Part shown: positions 63,280-64,000 of the stretch, piece by piece
Numbering within the stretch: the first letter of the stretch is position 1
Layout of the letters: the number at the start of each line of letters is the position of its first letter
Assembly (NCBI GenBank): GCA_947494095.1
Contig: CANLTI010000021.1
Location: forward strand, 1-64,000
Reading direction: 5' to 3'
Length of the DNA: 64,000 nt
DNA from: an uncultured Pseudomonadales bacterium
GTDB lineage: Bacteria > Pseudomonadota > Gammaproteobacteria > Pseudomonadales > Cellvibrionaceae
Program-made: the position numbers and the translations under genes
The notes under the pieces: model-generated
Database searches by the model: none
The model's input: only the letters and a program-made list of their open reading frames with translations
What the model was told of the DNA's origin: nothing

Positions 63280-64000
63280 ATGCCCATTATTGATGCCTCT
63301 ATGCCCGAGTTCTCACGTGACTCGCTCAATTACCTGACCTACTTTGCCGAGCACCTTGTGCAATTTAATAGGGATAGCCCGGTGACCTTTAAACGCCCCA
63401 TTGTGATTAATGGTAAGGCTGCGATAAAAGCAGGTGAGCGCTTTGATGCCGGTGCGGTCAGCATCGTGTGCGCTGATGATACCCCAGTGGATTACCTTGA
63501 TGCGATTGCATTAGCGCGCCCGCTCAGTACTGAGCTTATACTGGCAGACTTTACCGCACTGATCGACGACGACCCTGCTATTGCCGAATTTGCCGGTAAG
63601 TACGGCGATTTACCCGAGCTTAAGCGTTGCATTGCGCAGGTGGCATCAATGAGCGGCTTAATGTTGCAGCTTACCGTGCTTAAGCAGCAGCTGCCAGCGG
63701 TATACCAGCAAGCGTTATTGTGTGCCTGGTTAGGCGCTACTCTTATGGGGCTGCTTAAGCGCGGCGCGAGCGATGTGCTCAATATTTTTATTGCCGCGAT
63801 AAGCCATGATATTGGCCTTTTACATGTGCCTATGGGCTTTGTTAATAGCGACAGAAGCTTTAATTACCGGCAGCTAAGGGTATTGCGCGCTCACAGCGTG
63901 GTGGGTTTTTATGTATTAAAGCGCGTTGCCAGCTTGCCCGATGAGGTATTGCGCGCAGTTGCCGAGCATCACGAAAACCTCGACGGCACCGGTTACCCGG
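63280..64000 (+). CDS. HD-GYP domain protein, incomplete at the window edge
   Basis: 240 codons from ATG 63280, still open at the end of the window. The first ~160 residues form a helical domain without a recognised family. Then ISHDIGLLHVP (HD part) and AEHHENLDGTGYP (HHxxxDGxGYP, the GYP part) mark an HD-GYP phosphodiesterase, which breaks down cyclic di-GMP. No REC domain is seen in front. A repeated AAGGTCGCTTATG directly before the start gives two ATGs; the first (63259) meets a stop after three codons. Confidence 0.85.
   Translation, partial: MPIIDASMPEFSRDSLNYLTYFAEHLVQFNRDSPVTFKRPIVINGKAAIKAGERFDAGAVSIVCADDTPVDYLDAIALARPLSTELILADFTALIDDDPAIAEFAGKYGDLPELKRCIAQVASMSGLMLQLTVLKQQLPAVYQQALLCAWLGATLMGLLKRGASDVLNIFIAAISHDIGLLHVPMGFVNSDRSFNYRQLRVLRAHSVVGFYVLKRVASLPDEVLRAVAEHHENLDGTGYP

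Overview
The window looks like chromosome from an aerobic, flagellated, marine-type gammaproteobacterium, probably of the Cellvibrionales/Pseudomonas-like group. This rests on gene order and content: a clpS-clpA/cspD/infA block next to rluE-nudJ-mnmA-hflD, an HsbA-HsbR-HptB switch beside the flagellar export operon, a DUF2868/DUF3482 pair, an OprF/OmpA-like porin and a Pseudomonas-style mixed cobalamin pathway. No phylogenetic computation was possible.

Layout. 1-1.4 kb is a graveyard of mobile DNA (IS66 and IS3 transposase remnants, a truncated FG-GAP-like gene). 1.4-14.7 kb holds housekeeping and envelope genes (TrmB-like methyltransferase, GTPase pair, prmB, SemiSWEET, Kef-type antiporter, a pseudopilin, OmpA-like porin, FKBP lipoprotein, ilvA, cysH). 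15.0-25.9 kb is a motility block: hsbA-hsbR-hptB, then fliK, then fliL-M-N-O-P-Q-R-flhB, with candidate sigma-54 promoters before fliK and fliL. 26.3-28.4 kb holds a REC-Hpt protein, ppnP and one small unknown gene. 28.4-48.8 kb is a large cobalamin locus. A B12 riboswitch precedes cbtB-cbtA, a chelatase ATPase/VWA protein, cobO, cobB, a NiCoT permease, cbiD, cobK, cobH, cobL, cobI, cbiG, cobJ and cobM; cbiX is convergent and cobW-cobN is a separate unit. bluB (50.4 kb) follows after rnhA. 51-59 kb is tRNA-Arg, hflD, mnmA, NUDIX, rluE, cspD, clpS, clpA and infA. 59-62.8 kb is an ECF sigma / anti-sigma / leucine-rich-repeat / porin set, and the right edge carries an incomplete HD-GYP gene.

The most unusual feature is two families of short non-coding repeats that fill the intergenic spaces. 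R1 (eight copies, full-length forms about 270-370 bp) has GTAACTATTCAG terminal inverted repeats, one exact 8-bp target duplication, and an interior of nested hairpins with a 33-bp unit present 0 to 3 times. Its ends and duplication length match what is known of IS66-family elements. R2 (seven copies, up to about 200 bp) has GGGGCGAGG/CCTCGCCCC ends and TTA/TAA duplications; one R2 copy sits inside an R1 copy. R1 copies bracket fliK in inverted orientation and lie where flhA would be expected after flhB.

The cobalamin genes imply two chances to insert cobalt: early (CbiX, with CbiG and CbiD) and late (CobN with an ATPase/VWA partner). Two cobalt import systems (CbtAB and NiCoT) feed them, and the O2-dependent BluB would supply the lower ligand base.
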